A stretch of 64,000 nt of DNA from Polaromonas sp. CF318 (GTDB lineage Bacteria; Pseudomonadota; Gammaproteobacteria; Burkholderiales; Burkholderiaceae_C): positions 1-64,000 of the forward strand of contig NZ_AKIV01000082.1 of NCBI RefSeq assembly GCF_000282655.1, written 5' to 3'. The translations under genes and the position numbers were made by a program. Shown here one piece after another: positions 1 to 7,436 of the stretch. Every line of letters starts with the position of its first letter. The first letter of the stretch is position 1. The notes beneath the pieces were generated by a model that saw nothing but the letters and a program-made list of their open reading frames with translations, was not told the DNA's origin and did not search any database.

Positions 1-337
1 GCAGGTCGACCAGGAAACGGTCCTGCTTGGGGTCGGCCTCGTCGACATAGTTGGCGATCTTGAACTCGGTATTGGGCTGCAGCGACACCAGGCCGCCGTC
101 GGAAAACCGCACCTGGGCGCGGCCGGCGGTGCCCGTCAGTATGGATTCGCCGCTCTCCAGCGGCTTGCCCTTGGCCAGGGGCTCTGCCTTGCCGTTGGCA
201 CGCAGCACGTTGACGTCGCCGGCGATGAACTGGGCGACGCCCGCCGAGCCGGCGGCAAAGGATTGCGCGGGGAAAGCCGCCGCAACCACGACCGACAGGG
301 CGGCGCGTTTGAGGGGAAATTCCCGTCGGGTTTTCAT
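1..337 (-). CDS. FecR-domain secreted protein, partial (C-terminus outside window)
   Basis: The minus-strand frame starts at ATG 337 and runs off the left edge, so only about the first 112 residues are visible. It opens with Lys/Arg residues and a hydrophobic stretch ending in an Ala-X-Ala-like site near residue 29, which reads as a Sec signal peptide. A FecR-type segment follows: after a VNVLRANGKA stretch come 'GRAQVRFSDGGLVSL' and 'PNTEFKI', the usual FecR-domain signature. In the family such periplasmic or surface domains occur in iron-sensing anti-sigma factors and in stand-alone secreted proteins; with a signal peptide and no N-terminal cytoplasmic part, this looks like the second kind. 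It lies 46 bases downstream of the TPR/barrel gene on the same strand, so the two are probably co-transcribed. Its substrate is unknown. Confidence 0.75.
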   Translation of the reverse strand, partial: MKTRREFPLKRAALSVVVAAAFPAQSFAAGSAGVAQFIAGDVNVLRANGKAEPLAKGKPLESGESILTGTAGRAQVRFSDGGLVSLQPNTEFKIANYVDEADPKQDRFLVDL

Positions 338-383
338 GGGGCTGTCTGGGCGCGGGCGGGCGTGTTCGGTCGGCACCGCGGGT

Positions 384-1718
384 TCAGAAGTCGCGGCGCA
401 CCGTGACCGAGAACAGGCTGCGCTTGTAGTCGGAAATCGCGACGTTGGATTTCACCGAGGTCAGGGCCAGCTGGGGCGTGACGCGCCACAGTTTGGCGGG
501 CACCCAGTTCAGGCCCATGTTCAGGTTCCACTGCTTGTCATGGCGGGTGACGAGGAAGAGCGGATCGGCGCCGCCGTACTTGCGGTCTTCGTAAGCGAGG
601 CTGCCGAACAGCGCCAGCGCGTCCGAAAGCGTTTTCTGGATGCCGGTGCGCAGGCCGACAAGGTCATGGCCCAGCTGCGGAACGCCCGCGGCGCGCTCCT
701 TTTCCGTTCCGACGTAGCCGCCCGCGAAGACCACGATGTTGCTGTCGCGGAAGGCGTGGGCATAGGAGGTTCCGACCACCGTGCGCGTCGCGTCGCGCAG
801 CGACTGGCCGGGGTAGCTCAGGTCGCCCCACTGGATGTAGGTGCTCCACTGGCGAAATCCGTCGATGCGGTAGGTCCATTCGCCGACCAGGCCTTGCTGG
901 TCGCGGGCGCGCGAGCCGGCCACGGTGTAAGTCCCGGCCTGCACGACGCCCGAGAACTCGTGTTTGTCGTAGCGGTAGCTGGCGCCGAAATTGACATCGA
1001 CCTGGCCGGTGTTGAAGTCGTTGTATTTGCTGTTGACGCGCGCGTTGCCGTAGACGTTGCCGATCAGCGACCAGCGCGGGTCGACCACATAGCGGGCCGA
1101 CAGCCCGCCGCCCAGGCTCATGAACGCGTCCTTGGTTTCGACGCCGGCGGGATTGAGCGTGAAGATCAGGCCGCCGAAAGCGGGCACGGCCACATTCGGG
1201 TTGCCGGGGCCGCTGTTGATGTTGGTGTCGTAACCTATGCTGGCTTCCAGGAAGGGCTTGACCGACGAGCGGGCGGCTTCTTCGGTGCGGTCTATGGCCT
1301 GCAGGAACTGGTCTATGGTGGCGGCGGCTTCGGCAGGGATGTTGTCCTGCTTGGTTTCCAGCAGCACTTGCCGCGAGGCCTTGGTGTCACCGACGGAGAA
1401 CAGCGCGCGGCCGAGTTCGGCACGTGCCCGGGAGTTGCTGGGCTGCACGGCCAGCACGCGTTCCAGGGCGAATACCGCGCGGGTGTACTGGCCGGTCTCG
1501 TTCGCGGCAATGCCCAGCACGGTGTCGAAGTCCGGGTCGCCCGCGCGCGCCGCCTCTTGCGGCTCCAGCAGATCGAAGGCTTTTTGCGCCTGGCTTTGGT
1601 CCAGCAGACTACGGGCGTTGCTGACCAGTGCGTCGACTTCCGCGTGCGCTAGGCCGTTGGCCAGGATGGCGAGAAGAACAGTGACCCCGCCCGAGAAAAG
1701 TTTGTTTTTTGAATACAT
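384..1718 (-). CDS. TPR and outer-membrane beta-barrel protein (Slam/DUF560-like)
   Basis: 444 residues. A signal peptide (residues 1-26, ending AHA) precedes TPR-like helices at about 28-150 (for instance 'FALERVLAVQPSNSRARAELG'-type repeats), then a C-terminal half of alternating aromatic/hydrophobic strands that ends in Arg-Arg-Asp-Phe. A terminal Phe is the usual BAM-recognition signal of outer-membrane barrels. The arrangement of periplasmic TPRs plus a roughly 14-strand barrel matches the surface lipoprotein assembly modulator (Slam, DUF560) group, though I cannot confirm membership. It is followed on the same strand by a FecR-domain protein, a pairing that suggests export or surface display of a partner encoded further left. 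No good Shine-Dalgarno precedes the ATG. Function beyond 'outer-membrane barrel with TPRs' is inference. Confidence 0.75.
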   Translation of the reverse strand: MYSKNKLFSGGVTVLLAILANGLAHAEVDALVSNARSLLDQSQAQKAFDLLEPQEAARAGDPDFDTVLGIAANETGQYTRAVFALERVLAVQPSNSRARAELGRALFSVGDTKASRQVLLETKQDNIPAEAAATIDQFLQAIDRTEEAARSSVKPFLEASIGYDTNINSGPGNPNVAVPAFGGLIFTLNPAGVETKDAFMSLGGGLSARYVVDPRWSLIGNVYGNARVNSKYNDFNTGQVDVNFGASYRYDKHEFSGVVQAGTYTVAGSRARDQQGLVGEWTYRIDGFRQWSTYIQWGDLSYPGQSLRDATRTVVGTSYAHAFRDSNIVVFAGGYVGTEKERAAGVPQLGHDLVGLRTGIQKTLSDALALFGSLAYEDRKYGGADPLFLVTRHDKQWNLNMGLNWVPAKLWRVTPQLALTSVKSNVAISDYKRSLFSVTVRRDF

Positions 1719-1867
1719 AAGTATTATTTTATAAAGATCCCAGGTAACAACCCGTAAGCAACAAAAGTTTTATATCACGCGGGGATGATTTTCAGGGGTT
1801 TATTACACCTGCTACAGAGGGCGGGTGTGCGGCGCGGCAACACCTTTTTCGGGCTTTGGCACCGGCT

Positions 1868-1882
1868 TGGTGATATTCACCA
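1868..1882. promoter_or_regulatory. Inverted repeat upstream of the sox regulator gene
   Basis: TGGTGA-TAT-TCACCA is a perfect 6+3+6 inverted repeat in the 256-base gap between the divergent barrel gene and the ArsR-type regulator, about 93 bases before the regulator start. It is the right size for a dimeric repressor or activator. Which protein would bind it is unknown, and the rest of 1719-1867 holds nothing else I can name. Confidence 0.35.
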
Positions 1883-1937
1883 GTTTCAAGGGGCGGCCAA
1901 GGGTATTTACGGGGGACATCTTTCCGGTTTGCGGGGG

Positions 1938-1961
1938 TAATATTAGTCATTGCTTATATTA
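1938..1961. promoter_or_regulatory. Candidate ArsR/SoxR operator
   Basis: TAATAT-N12-ATATTA is a perfect inverted repeat ending 13 bases before the ATG of the ArsR-type regulator, in an AT-rich island inside GC-rich DNA. ArsR-family repressors usually bind AT-rich imperfect palindromes that overlap their own promoter. The right arm contains TATATT, which could serve as the -10 box, so binding here would block transcription of the regulator and the sox genes behind it. Assignment to this regulator is inferred from position and symmetry. Confidence 0.5.
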
Positions 1962-1974
1962 AGAAGAAGTCACT

Positions 1975-2358
1975 ATGGACGAGATGATTCAGGCCAGTGC
2001 CCAGGTGGAACGGGGACGGGTGTTTGAGCTGGCCGCCGAACTGTTTGCCGTACTCGCAACGCCCATGCGCTTGCGCGTGCTCAGCGCCCTGTGCGAACGC
2101 GAAAAATCCGTCAACGAGTTGCTGGCCGAGATCGACACCACCCAGCCCAATCTTTCTCAGCACCTTGCCGTGCTCTACCGCACTGGTGTGCTGGCCAAGC
2201 GCAGGGAAGGCACCCAGGTGATTTACCGGGTGCAAAGCGAAAAAGCCGTGGCGCTGTGCCGCAGCGTCTGCACCCAGATCGCCATCGAACTGGACGAGCC
2301 GGGCGCGCTGTCGCCGGCGCAAAGCCTGTCGCCGCGATCCGGCCTGCAGGACGCCTGA
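1975..2358 (+). CDS. soxR: ArsR-family transcriptional regulator of the sox cluster (SoxR-like)
   Basis: 127 residues, normal for ArsR repressors. The winged helix occupies about 15-90: the recognition helix is 'TTQPNLSQHLAVLYRTG' (55-71) and the wing is 'REGTQVIYRV' (77-86). Cys40 lies in the second helix, and Cys95 and Cys99 lie in the C-terminal helix. A Cys pair in these two helices is what SqrR/BigR-type sulfur sensors use to form a tetrasulfide or disulfide that releases DNA, so a sulfane-sulfur switch is plausible, although the spacing is somewhat shorter than in SqrR. The gene is 17 bases before soxC and on the same strand, and a matching palindrome sits just upstream, so autoregulated control of the sox operon is the natural reading. 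The name soxR here means the ArsR-type sox repressor, not the MerR-type superoxide sensor. Confidence 0.85.
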   Translation: MDEMIQASAQVERGRVFELAAELFAVLATPMRLRVLSALCEREKSVNELLAEIDTTQPNLSQHLAVLYRTGVLAKRREGTQVIYRVQSEKAVALCRSVCTQIAIELDEPGALSPAQSLSPRSGLQDA

Positions 2359-2375
2359 ACCGAAAGACGCCACCC

Positions 2376-3719
2376 ATGCTGAACCGATTCCTACAGCGCG
2401 CGCCCGAAAACTTTCTTTCGCGCCAGCAGATACAAGAAGTGCGGGCAGGGCGCCGCGGCTTTCTGGCCGGCGCCTTTGCCGCCGCGGCCGGCACTGTGGC
2501 CGCGGGCCGCGCCGTCGCGCAGGGCGCGGCGACGCCTGCCGAAGGCGAACCTGAAATCCTGAACCTTCCACCGCACAGCAAGGGCCTGGGCCAGCCGGTG
2601 GCGGCCCGCGGCTACGGCCTGCCCAGTGAGTTCGAGAAAAACCTGCAGCGCCGCGAAAGCCCGGGGCTGACGCGCGTGAGCCAGGCCAGCGTGAGTTTTT
2701 GCCCTTTGCAGGGCCTGTTCGGCATCATCACGCCCAGCGGCCTGCACTTTGAGCGCCACCACCAGGGCTGGTGGGACATAGACCCCTCCAAACACCGGCT
2801 GATGCTCAACGGCTGCGACGAGGCCATGCTCAAGCGCCCCATGGTCTTCAACATGGATGAGTTGATGCGCTTGCCCAGCGTGAGCCGCATGCATTTCATC
2901 GAATGCGGGGCCAACACCGGCATGGAATGGGGCAACGCCGCCGTCCCGACGGTGCAGTACACCCACGGCATGTTGAGCTGCAGCGAGTTCACCGGCGTGC
3001 CGCTGCGCACCTTGCTGGAACTTTGCGGCGCCGACCTCAAGCGTGCCAAATTCATCCTGGCCGAAGGCGCCGACGGCTCGGGCATGACGCGCACCATTCC
3101 CATGAGCCTGGTGATGAGCGGCGAAGTGCTGGTCGCCTATGGGCAAAACGGCGAAATGCTGCGGCCCGAAAACGGCTACCCGCTGCGGCTCATCGTGCCC
3201 GGCGTGCAGGGGGTGAGCTGGGTCAAATACCTGCGCCGCATCGAAGTGGGTGACATGCCCTACGGCGCCAAGGACGAAACGATTCACTACGTGGACCTGC
3301 AGCCCAGCGGGCTGCACCGGCAGTACACCAGCATCCAGGAAGTCAAAAGCGTGGTTACCTCGCCCAGCGGCGGCCAGGTGCTGCTGCAAAAGGGCTTTCA
3401 CAACATCTCGGGCCTGGCCTGGAGCGGGCGCGGCAAGATACGCCGCGTCGATGTCTCGGTCGACGGCGGGCGCAACTGGACGCAGGCGCGGCTCGAAGGC
3501 CCGGTGCTGGCCAAGTGCCTCACGCGTTTTAACGCCGACTTCGTCTGGGACGGCAAGCCGGCGATTTTCCAGAGCCGCGCGGTGGACGAAACCGGGCAGA
3601 TCCAGCCGAGCTACAACGAGTTGCGCAAGGTGCGCGCCTCGCGCAGCATTTACCACAACAACGCCATCCAGTCGTGGTCGCTGGAAGAAAACGGCGAGGT
3701 GAAAAATGTCCAGGTTTAA
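2376..3719 (+). CDS. soxC: SoxC, molybdopterin sulfane dehydrogenase subunit
   Basis: 447 residues from ATG 2376, the first start that gives a Tat signal ('RRGFLAGAFAAAAG' near 26-39), expected because the folded molybdenum cofactor protein is exported by Tat. The body is of the sulfite-oxidase family: a molybdopterin-binding core with 'HFIECGANTGMEW', in which Cys177 is the likely molybdenum ligand, and a C-terminal Mo-co dimerisation domain ('VDVSVDGGRNWTQ'). In the periplasm SoxCD removes six electrons from the sulfane sulfur held on SoxY, turning it into a sulfone that SoxB can hydrolyse. The last 14 bases overlap soxD, consistent with translational coupling of the two subunits. An upstream in-frame extension of the reading frame exists inside soxR but is not needed. 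Confidence 0.93.
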   Translation: MLNRFLQRAPENFLSRQQIQEVRAGRRGFLAGAFAAAAGTVAAGRAVAQGAATPAEGEPEILNLPPHSKGLGQPVAARGYGLPSEFEKNLQRRESPGLTRVSQASVSFCPLQGLFGIITPSGLHFERHHQGWWDIDPSKHRLMLNGCDEAMLKRPMVFNMDELMRLPSVSRMHFIECGANTGMEWGNAAVPTVQYTHGMLSCSEFTGVPLRTLLELCGADLKRAKFILAEGADGSGMTRTIPMSLVMSGEVLVAYGQNGEMLRPENGYPLRLIVPGVQGVSWVKYLRRIEVGDMPYGAKDETIHYVDLQPSGLHRQYTSIQEVKSVVTSPSGGQVLLQKGFHNISGLAWSGRGKIRRVDVSVDGGRNWTQARLEGPVLAKCLTRFNADFVWDGKPAIFQSRAVDETGQIQPSYNELRKVRASRSIYHNNAIQSWSLEENGEVKNVQV

Positions 3720-4854
3720 ACGCGTCCGGTGCTCGTTGCTGGTGCTCGCCTGCCTCGGCACCATGGGCATGGCATCCGCGCAAACGCAAGCCGCCGCGCG
3801 GCAGGCGGCGCTGGCCAACATCGGCCGGACCGCCACGCCCGCCGAAGTGAAGGCCTGGGACATCGACGTGCGGCCCGATTTCAAGGGCCTGCCCAAAGGG
3901 CGGGGTTCGGTGCGCCAGGGTGAAGTGCTGTGGGAAGCGCAATGCGCCTCCTGCCATGGCAGCTTTGCCGAGTCGTCCGAGGTGTTCACGCCGATCGCCG
4001 GCGGCACCACGGCGCAGGACGTGAAAAGCGGCCGGGTCGACGGCTTGATGCCGGGCGCCAACCAGCCCAACCGCACCACGCTGATGAAGGTGTCCACGCT
4101 GTCGACGCTGTGGGACTACATCAACCGCGCCATGCCCTGGACCGCGCCCAAGACGCTGACACCCGACGAGGTCTATGCCGCGACGGCCTACATCCTGTTC
4201 CTGGGCAATGTGCTGCCGGAAGACTTCACGCTGTCGGACGCCAACATCCGCGAGGTGCAGGATCGCCTGCCCAACCGCAAGGGCATGACGACGGCGCACG
4301 CGATGTGGCCCGGCAAGGAGCTGGGCGGCACGGCCAGGCCCGACGTGCAGGGCTCGAACTGCATGGTGAACTGCAAGGCCGAAGTGGTGATCAAAAGCTT
4401 TCTGCCCGACTATGCGCGCAACGCCCATGGCAACCTGGCCGAGCAATCCCGCCTGGTGGGCGAAAGCCGCGGGGTGGACACGACACGGCCGGCTTCGGCC
4501 GCGGCGGCACAATCGGGCAGCGCCGTGGCGCAGGCTGATCGCGCGCCCGCCGCGGCAATCCCGGTGGCTGCCGTGGTGAAGACGGCGGCCACAGGCGCCG
4601 CGTCGGTGATGCCGCTGCTGCAGAAAAATACCTGCGTGGCCTGCCACGGCATGGACAACAAACTGGTGGGGCCGTCCTTCAAGGATATAGCCAACAAATA
4701 TAAGGACCGTGCCGACGCGGTGAATTACCTCTCGGGCAAAATCAAGGCAGGCGGGCAGGGCGTCTGGGGTGCGATTCCGATGCCGTCGCAGGCTTTGAGC
4801 GCGGCGGAGTCGGCGCAGATTTCCCAGTGGCTGGCGCAGGGCGCGGTGAAGTAG
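3706..4854 (+). CDS. soxD: SoxD, dihaem cytochrome c subunit of sulfane dehydrogenase
   Basis: 382 residues with a signal peptide (1-25, ending ASA). Two class I haem c sites are visible, CASCH at 80-84 and CVACH at 310-314, separated by an Ala/Pro/Ser-rich linker at roughly 245-295. Met-rich segments after each site can supply the axial ligand. SoxD accepts the electrons produced by SoxC and passes them to small cytochromes of the respiratory chain. Start overlaps the end of soxC by 14 bases. The presence of both soxC and soxD indicates full oxidation of thiosulfate to sulfate, without the sulfur-globule branch expected when soxCD is missing. Confidence 0.93.
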   Translation: MSRFKRVRCSLLVLACLGTMGMASAQTQAAARQAALANIGRTATPAEVKAWDIDVRPDFKGLPKGRGSVRQGEVLWEAQCASCHGSFAESSEVFTPIAGGTTAQDVKSGRVDGLMPGANQPNRTTLMKVSTLSTLWDYINRAMPWTAPKTLTPDEVYAATAYILFLGNVLPEDFTLSDANIREVQDRLPNRKGMTTAHAMWPGKELGGTARPDVQGSNCMVNCKAEVVIKSFLPDYARNAHGNLAEQSRLVGESRGVDTTRPASAAAAQSGSAVAQADRAPAAAIPVAAVVKTAATGAASVMPLLQKNTCVACHGMDNKLVGPSFKDIANKYKDRADAVNYLSGKIKAGGQGVWGAIPMPSQALSAAESAQISQWLAQGAVK

Positions 4855-4984
4855 GAGCTTGCGGGCCGGTGGTGTTCTTTTGAGGCATGCTTGGGAGAAA
4901 TACCCTCCCGGATTTTTGAGTTTTTGGTGTCCAATCGGACTAAGTTTTTAAGACATTCAAGTTATATAAAAGAGGAGTTCAACC
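4855..4984 (+). promoter_or_regulatory. soxD-soxY spacer with weak hairpin and AT-rich leader
   Basis: This 130-base gap is much longer than the other spacers of the cluster. It holds a GGGAG/CTCCC stem (4893-4897 with 4905-4909) followed by GGATTTTTGAGTTTTT, which could be a weak terminator or attenuator, a small GTCC-AATC-GGAC repeat at 4929-4940, and an AT-rich tract with TATAAA at 4965-4970. The soxY Shine-Dalgarno AGAGGAG lies at 4971-4977. A separate level of expression for soxYZAXB is possible. No confident -35/-10 pair is visible. Confidence 0.35.
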
Positions 4985-5452
4985 ATGGAACGTCGTGATT
5001 TTTTGGCCAGCAGTTCCGGTGCCACGGCGCTGGCGCTGGCAGCCGCTTCGGGCCTGAGCCCGGCCTACGCGCAAAACGCCCCGGGCTGGAACAAGGCCGC
5101 TTTTGAGAGCAAATCCCTGGCCGACGCGGCCAAGGCCATGGGCGCCACCAGCGCGCCTGTCGAAAGCAAGGACCTGCTGCTGCAGGCGCCCGAAATCGCC
5201 GAAAACGGCAATGTGGTGCGCGTCGGCGCCCAGAGCAACATCGCGGGCACCACGCAGATCGCGCTTGTGGTTGAAAAGAACCCCAGCGCGCTGGCCGCCA
5301 TGTTCGAGATCCCGGCCGGCACCGACGCCAATGTCTCGACCAATATCAAGATGGGCCAGTCCTCCAATGTTTATGCGCTGGCCAAGGCCGGCGACAAGTA
5401 CTTCTATGCGGTCAAGGAAGTGAAGGTCACGCTCGGCGGCTGTGGCGGTTAA
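4985..5452 (+). CDS. soxY: SoxY, thiosulfate-carrier sulfur-binding subunit
   Basis: 155 residues. A Tat-type leader ('MERRDFLASSSGATALALAA') ends near residue 29 (AYA), followed by an immunoglobulin-like carrier domain. The protein ends with Gly-Gly-Cys-Gly-Gly; Cys153 on this flexible tail is the residue to which thiosulfate, and later the intermediates, are covalently attached. SoxY is exported by Tat together with SoxZ. A strong ribosome site (AGAGGAG, 7 bases before the ATG) suits a carrier needed in excess over the enzymes. SoxZ follows after 49 bases. Confidence 0.95.
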   Translation: MERRDFLASSSGATALALAAASGLSPAYAQNAPGWNKAAFESKSLADAAKAMGATSAPVESKDLLLQAPEIAENGNVVRVGAQSNIAGTTQIALVVEKNPSALAAMFEIPAGTDANVSTNIKMGQSSNVYALAKAGDKYFYAVKEVKVTLGGCGG

Positions 5453-5501
5453 TTCGCGCCAGTCCCGTCCATCATCCCAACCTTGAAATCAGGAGAAAAA
5501 A

Positions 5502-5813
5502 ATGTCAGACCCCATGCGAATCCGGGCCCAGGCCCAAGGCGATAAAACCACGGTGCGCGTGCTCGTGAGCCATGAAATGGAAAGCGGCCAGCGCAAGGAC
5601 GCCGCCGGCAAGACCGTGCCGGCCTGGTTCATCCAGAACATCAGCGCCACCTGGAACGGCAAGACCGTCATGAGTGCCCAGTGGGGCACGGCCGTGTCCA
5701 AAAACCCCTTTGTGCAGTTCAGCTTCAAGGGCGGCAAGGCCGGCGACAAGATCGCGGTCAGCTGGACCGACAACCACGGCGACAAGCGCACCGACGAGGC
5801 CGTGATTTCCTGA
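5502..5813 (+). CDS. soxZ: SoxZ, carrier partner of SoxY
   Basis: 103 residues with no signal peptide of its own, as is usual: SoxZ crosses the membrane as a passenger of the Tat-targeted SoxY. Family features include 'MRIRAQAQGDKTTVRVLVSHEMESG' in segments near the N-terminus, a central 'FIQNISATWNGK' strand pair and 'DKIAVSWTDNHGD' near the end. It forms the SoxYZ heterodimer that presents the sulfur-loaded tail of SoxY to SoxXA, SoxB and SoxCD. The ribosome site AGGAGA lies 9 bases before the ATG. Confidence 0.94.
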   Translation: MSDPMRIRAQAQGDKTTVRVLVSHEMESGQRKDAAGKTVPAWFIQNISATWNGKTVMSAQWGTAVSKNPFVQFSFKGGKAGDKIAVSWTDNHGDKRTDEAVIS

Positions 5814-5877
5814 GTTCCCCGCCGGTTTTCGCGCTGATGCCCCGGCCGCCCACAACGATATTTGAGGAGAGACCACG

Positions 5878-6684
5878 ATGAAGTTGAGCCTGTTTGGGCT
5901 GGCGGCCCTGGCCGCCGTATCCGCCTTGCCGCTGCCGGCGGCGGCGCAGAAGAGCACGGCCGAAGGCATTGCCGAATACCGCGCCATGCTGGCCGACGGC
6001 AACCCGGCCGAGCTGTACGAAGCCAAGGGCGAGGCTCTCTGGAAACAGGCGCGCGGCCCCAAGAACGCCTCGCTGGAGAAATGCGACCTGGGCAAGGGGC
6101 CGGGCGTGGTCAAGGGGGCTTTCGTCGAGCTGCCGCGTTTTTTCGCCGACACCCAGCGTGTGCAGGACCTGGAGTCGCGCCTGCTGAGCTGCATGGAGCA
6201 GTTGCAGGGCTTCAGCGCAGCCGAGATCGCCAAGACCCCTTTCGGCGCGGGCGAGCAGAAATCGATTGAATCGCTGGTGGCCTACATCTCGGCCGAGTCG
6301 CGCGACATGGCCTTCAACGTGCCGCAGTCGCATGCCAAGGAAAAGCTGATGTACGAGGTCGGCAAGAAGGTGTTTTACCTTCGCGGCGGCCCCTATGACT
6401 TTTCCTGCGCCTCCTGCCACGGCGAGGACAACAAGCGCGTGCGCCTGCAGGACCTGCCCAACCTGACCAAACAGCCCGGCGCCGGCAACGGCTTCGGCGC
6501 CTGGCCGGCCTACCGCGTCTCCAGCGGCGACCTGTGGAGCATGCAGCGCCGCCTGAACGACTGCTACCGGCAGCAACGCTTCCCCTTCCCGGGCTACGCC
6601 TCCGATGCCACCATCGCCCTGGGCGTGTACATGGGCGTCAACAGCAAGGGCGGCGTGTCGATCGCGCCCGCCTTGAAACGTTAA
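5878..6684 (+). CDS. soxA: SoxA, monohaem-type cytochrome c subunit of SoxXA
   Basis: 268 residues with a signal peptide (1-23). Only one haem site is present, CASCH at 177-181. In the N-terminal half, where dihaem SoxA proteins carry a first haem, there are instead Cys69 and Cys105, which probably form a disulfide as in known monohaem SoxA. Cys229 in 'NDCYRQQR' corresponds to the cysteine that becomes a persulfide haem ligand in the active site. With SoxX it oxidatively joins thiosulfate to the SoxY cysteine. GAGGAGA precedes the ATG. The assignment to the monohaem class is read directly from the sequence. Confidence 0.93.
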   Translation: MKLSLFGLAALAAVSALPLPAAAQKSTAEGIAEYRAMLADGNPAELYEAKGEALWKQARGPKNASLEKCDLGKGPGVVKGAFVELPRFFADTQRVQDLESRLLSCMEQLQGFSAAEIAKTPFGAGEQKSIESLVAYISAESRDMAFNVPQSHAKEKLMYEVGKKVFYLRGGPYDFSCASCHGEDNKRVRLQDLPNLTKQPGAGNGFGAWPAYRVSSGDLWSMQRRLNDCYRQQRFPFPGYASDATIALGVYMGVNSKGGVSIAPALKR

Positions 6685-6701
6685 TCCGGCAGGAAATCCT
6701 C

Positions 6702-7361
6702 ATGAACACTTCCTACACACAAGCAGCGCTGTCCGCGGCGGGCCTGGCTTTTGCGGCCTTCTTCCTGTCCAGCTGCGCCACCGCGCCCACGGCCCAGCAG
6801 GTCGATGAAGCCACCCAGCAGGTGCTCAAAAGCTCGTTCCGCGAGCAGGGCATCGCCAAGATGGACCGGCTGACGCTGGACGCCTCCAACAAGGCCTGCT
6901 CGGAAGCGGCCGGCAAGCCGCTGGACGAAAAACTCGCCAAGTCCATTGAAGAGGCCAACCTGCAAACCGTGAAGCTGCCTTCGGACGGCAAGTACCTGGG
7001 CAACTGGAGCGAGGGCGAAAAAATCGCGCAAAACGGCCGCGGCCTGACCTGGAGCGATAAACCCGGCGAGGCCAACGGCGGCAGCTGCTACAACTGCCAC
7101 CAGATCAGCAAGGCCGAGCTGTCCTTCGGCTCCATAGGCCCCAGCCTTTACAACTACGGCAAGCTGCGCGGTGTGAGCAACCCGGCCTCGCCCGAAAGCA
7201 AGCCCATCGTGGACTACACCTGGGGCAAGCTCTGGAACGCCAAGGCCTACAACGCCTGCTCCGACATGCCCCGCTTCGGCCACGCGTCCATCCTGAGCGA
7301 GCAGCAGATCCGCGACGTGATGGCATTGCTGCTGGACCCGAACTCGCCCGTCAACAAGTAA
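6702..7361 (+). CDS. soxX: SoxX, cytochrome c subunit of SoxXA, probable lipoprotein
   Basis: 219 residues. The N-terminal hydrophobic segment ends in Leu-Ser-Ser-Cys (Cys25), a good lipobox, so the mature protein may be anchored to a membrane rather than soluble. The haem site CYNCH lies near 128-132 in 'GGSCYNCHQIS', followed by 'GSIGPSLYNYG' and a Met-containing segment 'SDMPRFG' that can supply the axial methionine. SoxX accepts electrons from SoxA when thiosulfate is loaded on SoxY. It starts 17 bases after soxA. If the lipobox is used, the whole SoxXA complex would be tethered, which I mark as inference. Confidence 0.9.
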   Translation: MNTSYTQAALSAAGLAFAAFFLSSCATAPTAQQVDEATQQVLKSSFREQGIAKMDRLTLDASNKACSEAAGKPLDEKLAKSIEEANLQTVKLPSDGKYLGNWSEGEKIAQNGRGLTWSDKPGEANGGSCYNCHQISKAELSFGSIGPSLYNYGKLRGVSNPASPESKPIVDYTWGKLWNAKAYNACSDMPRFGHASILSEQQIRDVMALLLDPNSPVNK

Positions 7362-7436
7362 TCCGCGGCGCTCCGGCGCCCGGATCGACCGCAACCTGAA
7401 AGCATGCCTGGCGCGCCGGGCAGGATGACCAACGCC

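Noticed and set aside
51-1652. Long plus-strand open frame across the TPR-barrel gene
   Set aside because: It is antisense to a protein with signal peptide, TPRs and a barrel ending in Phe; the high GC content keeps stop codons rare in this frame, and its translation shows no domain.
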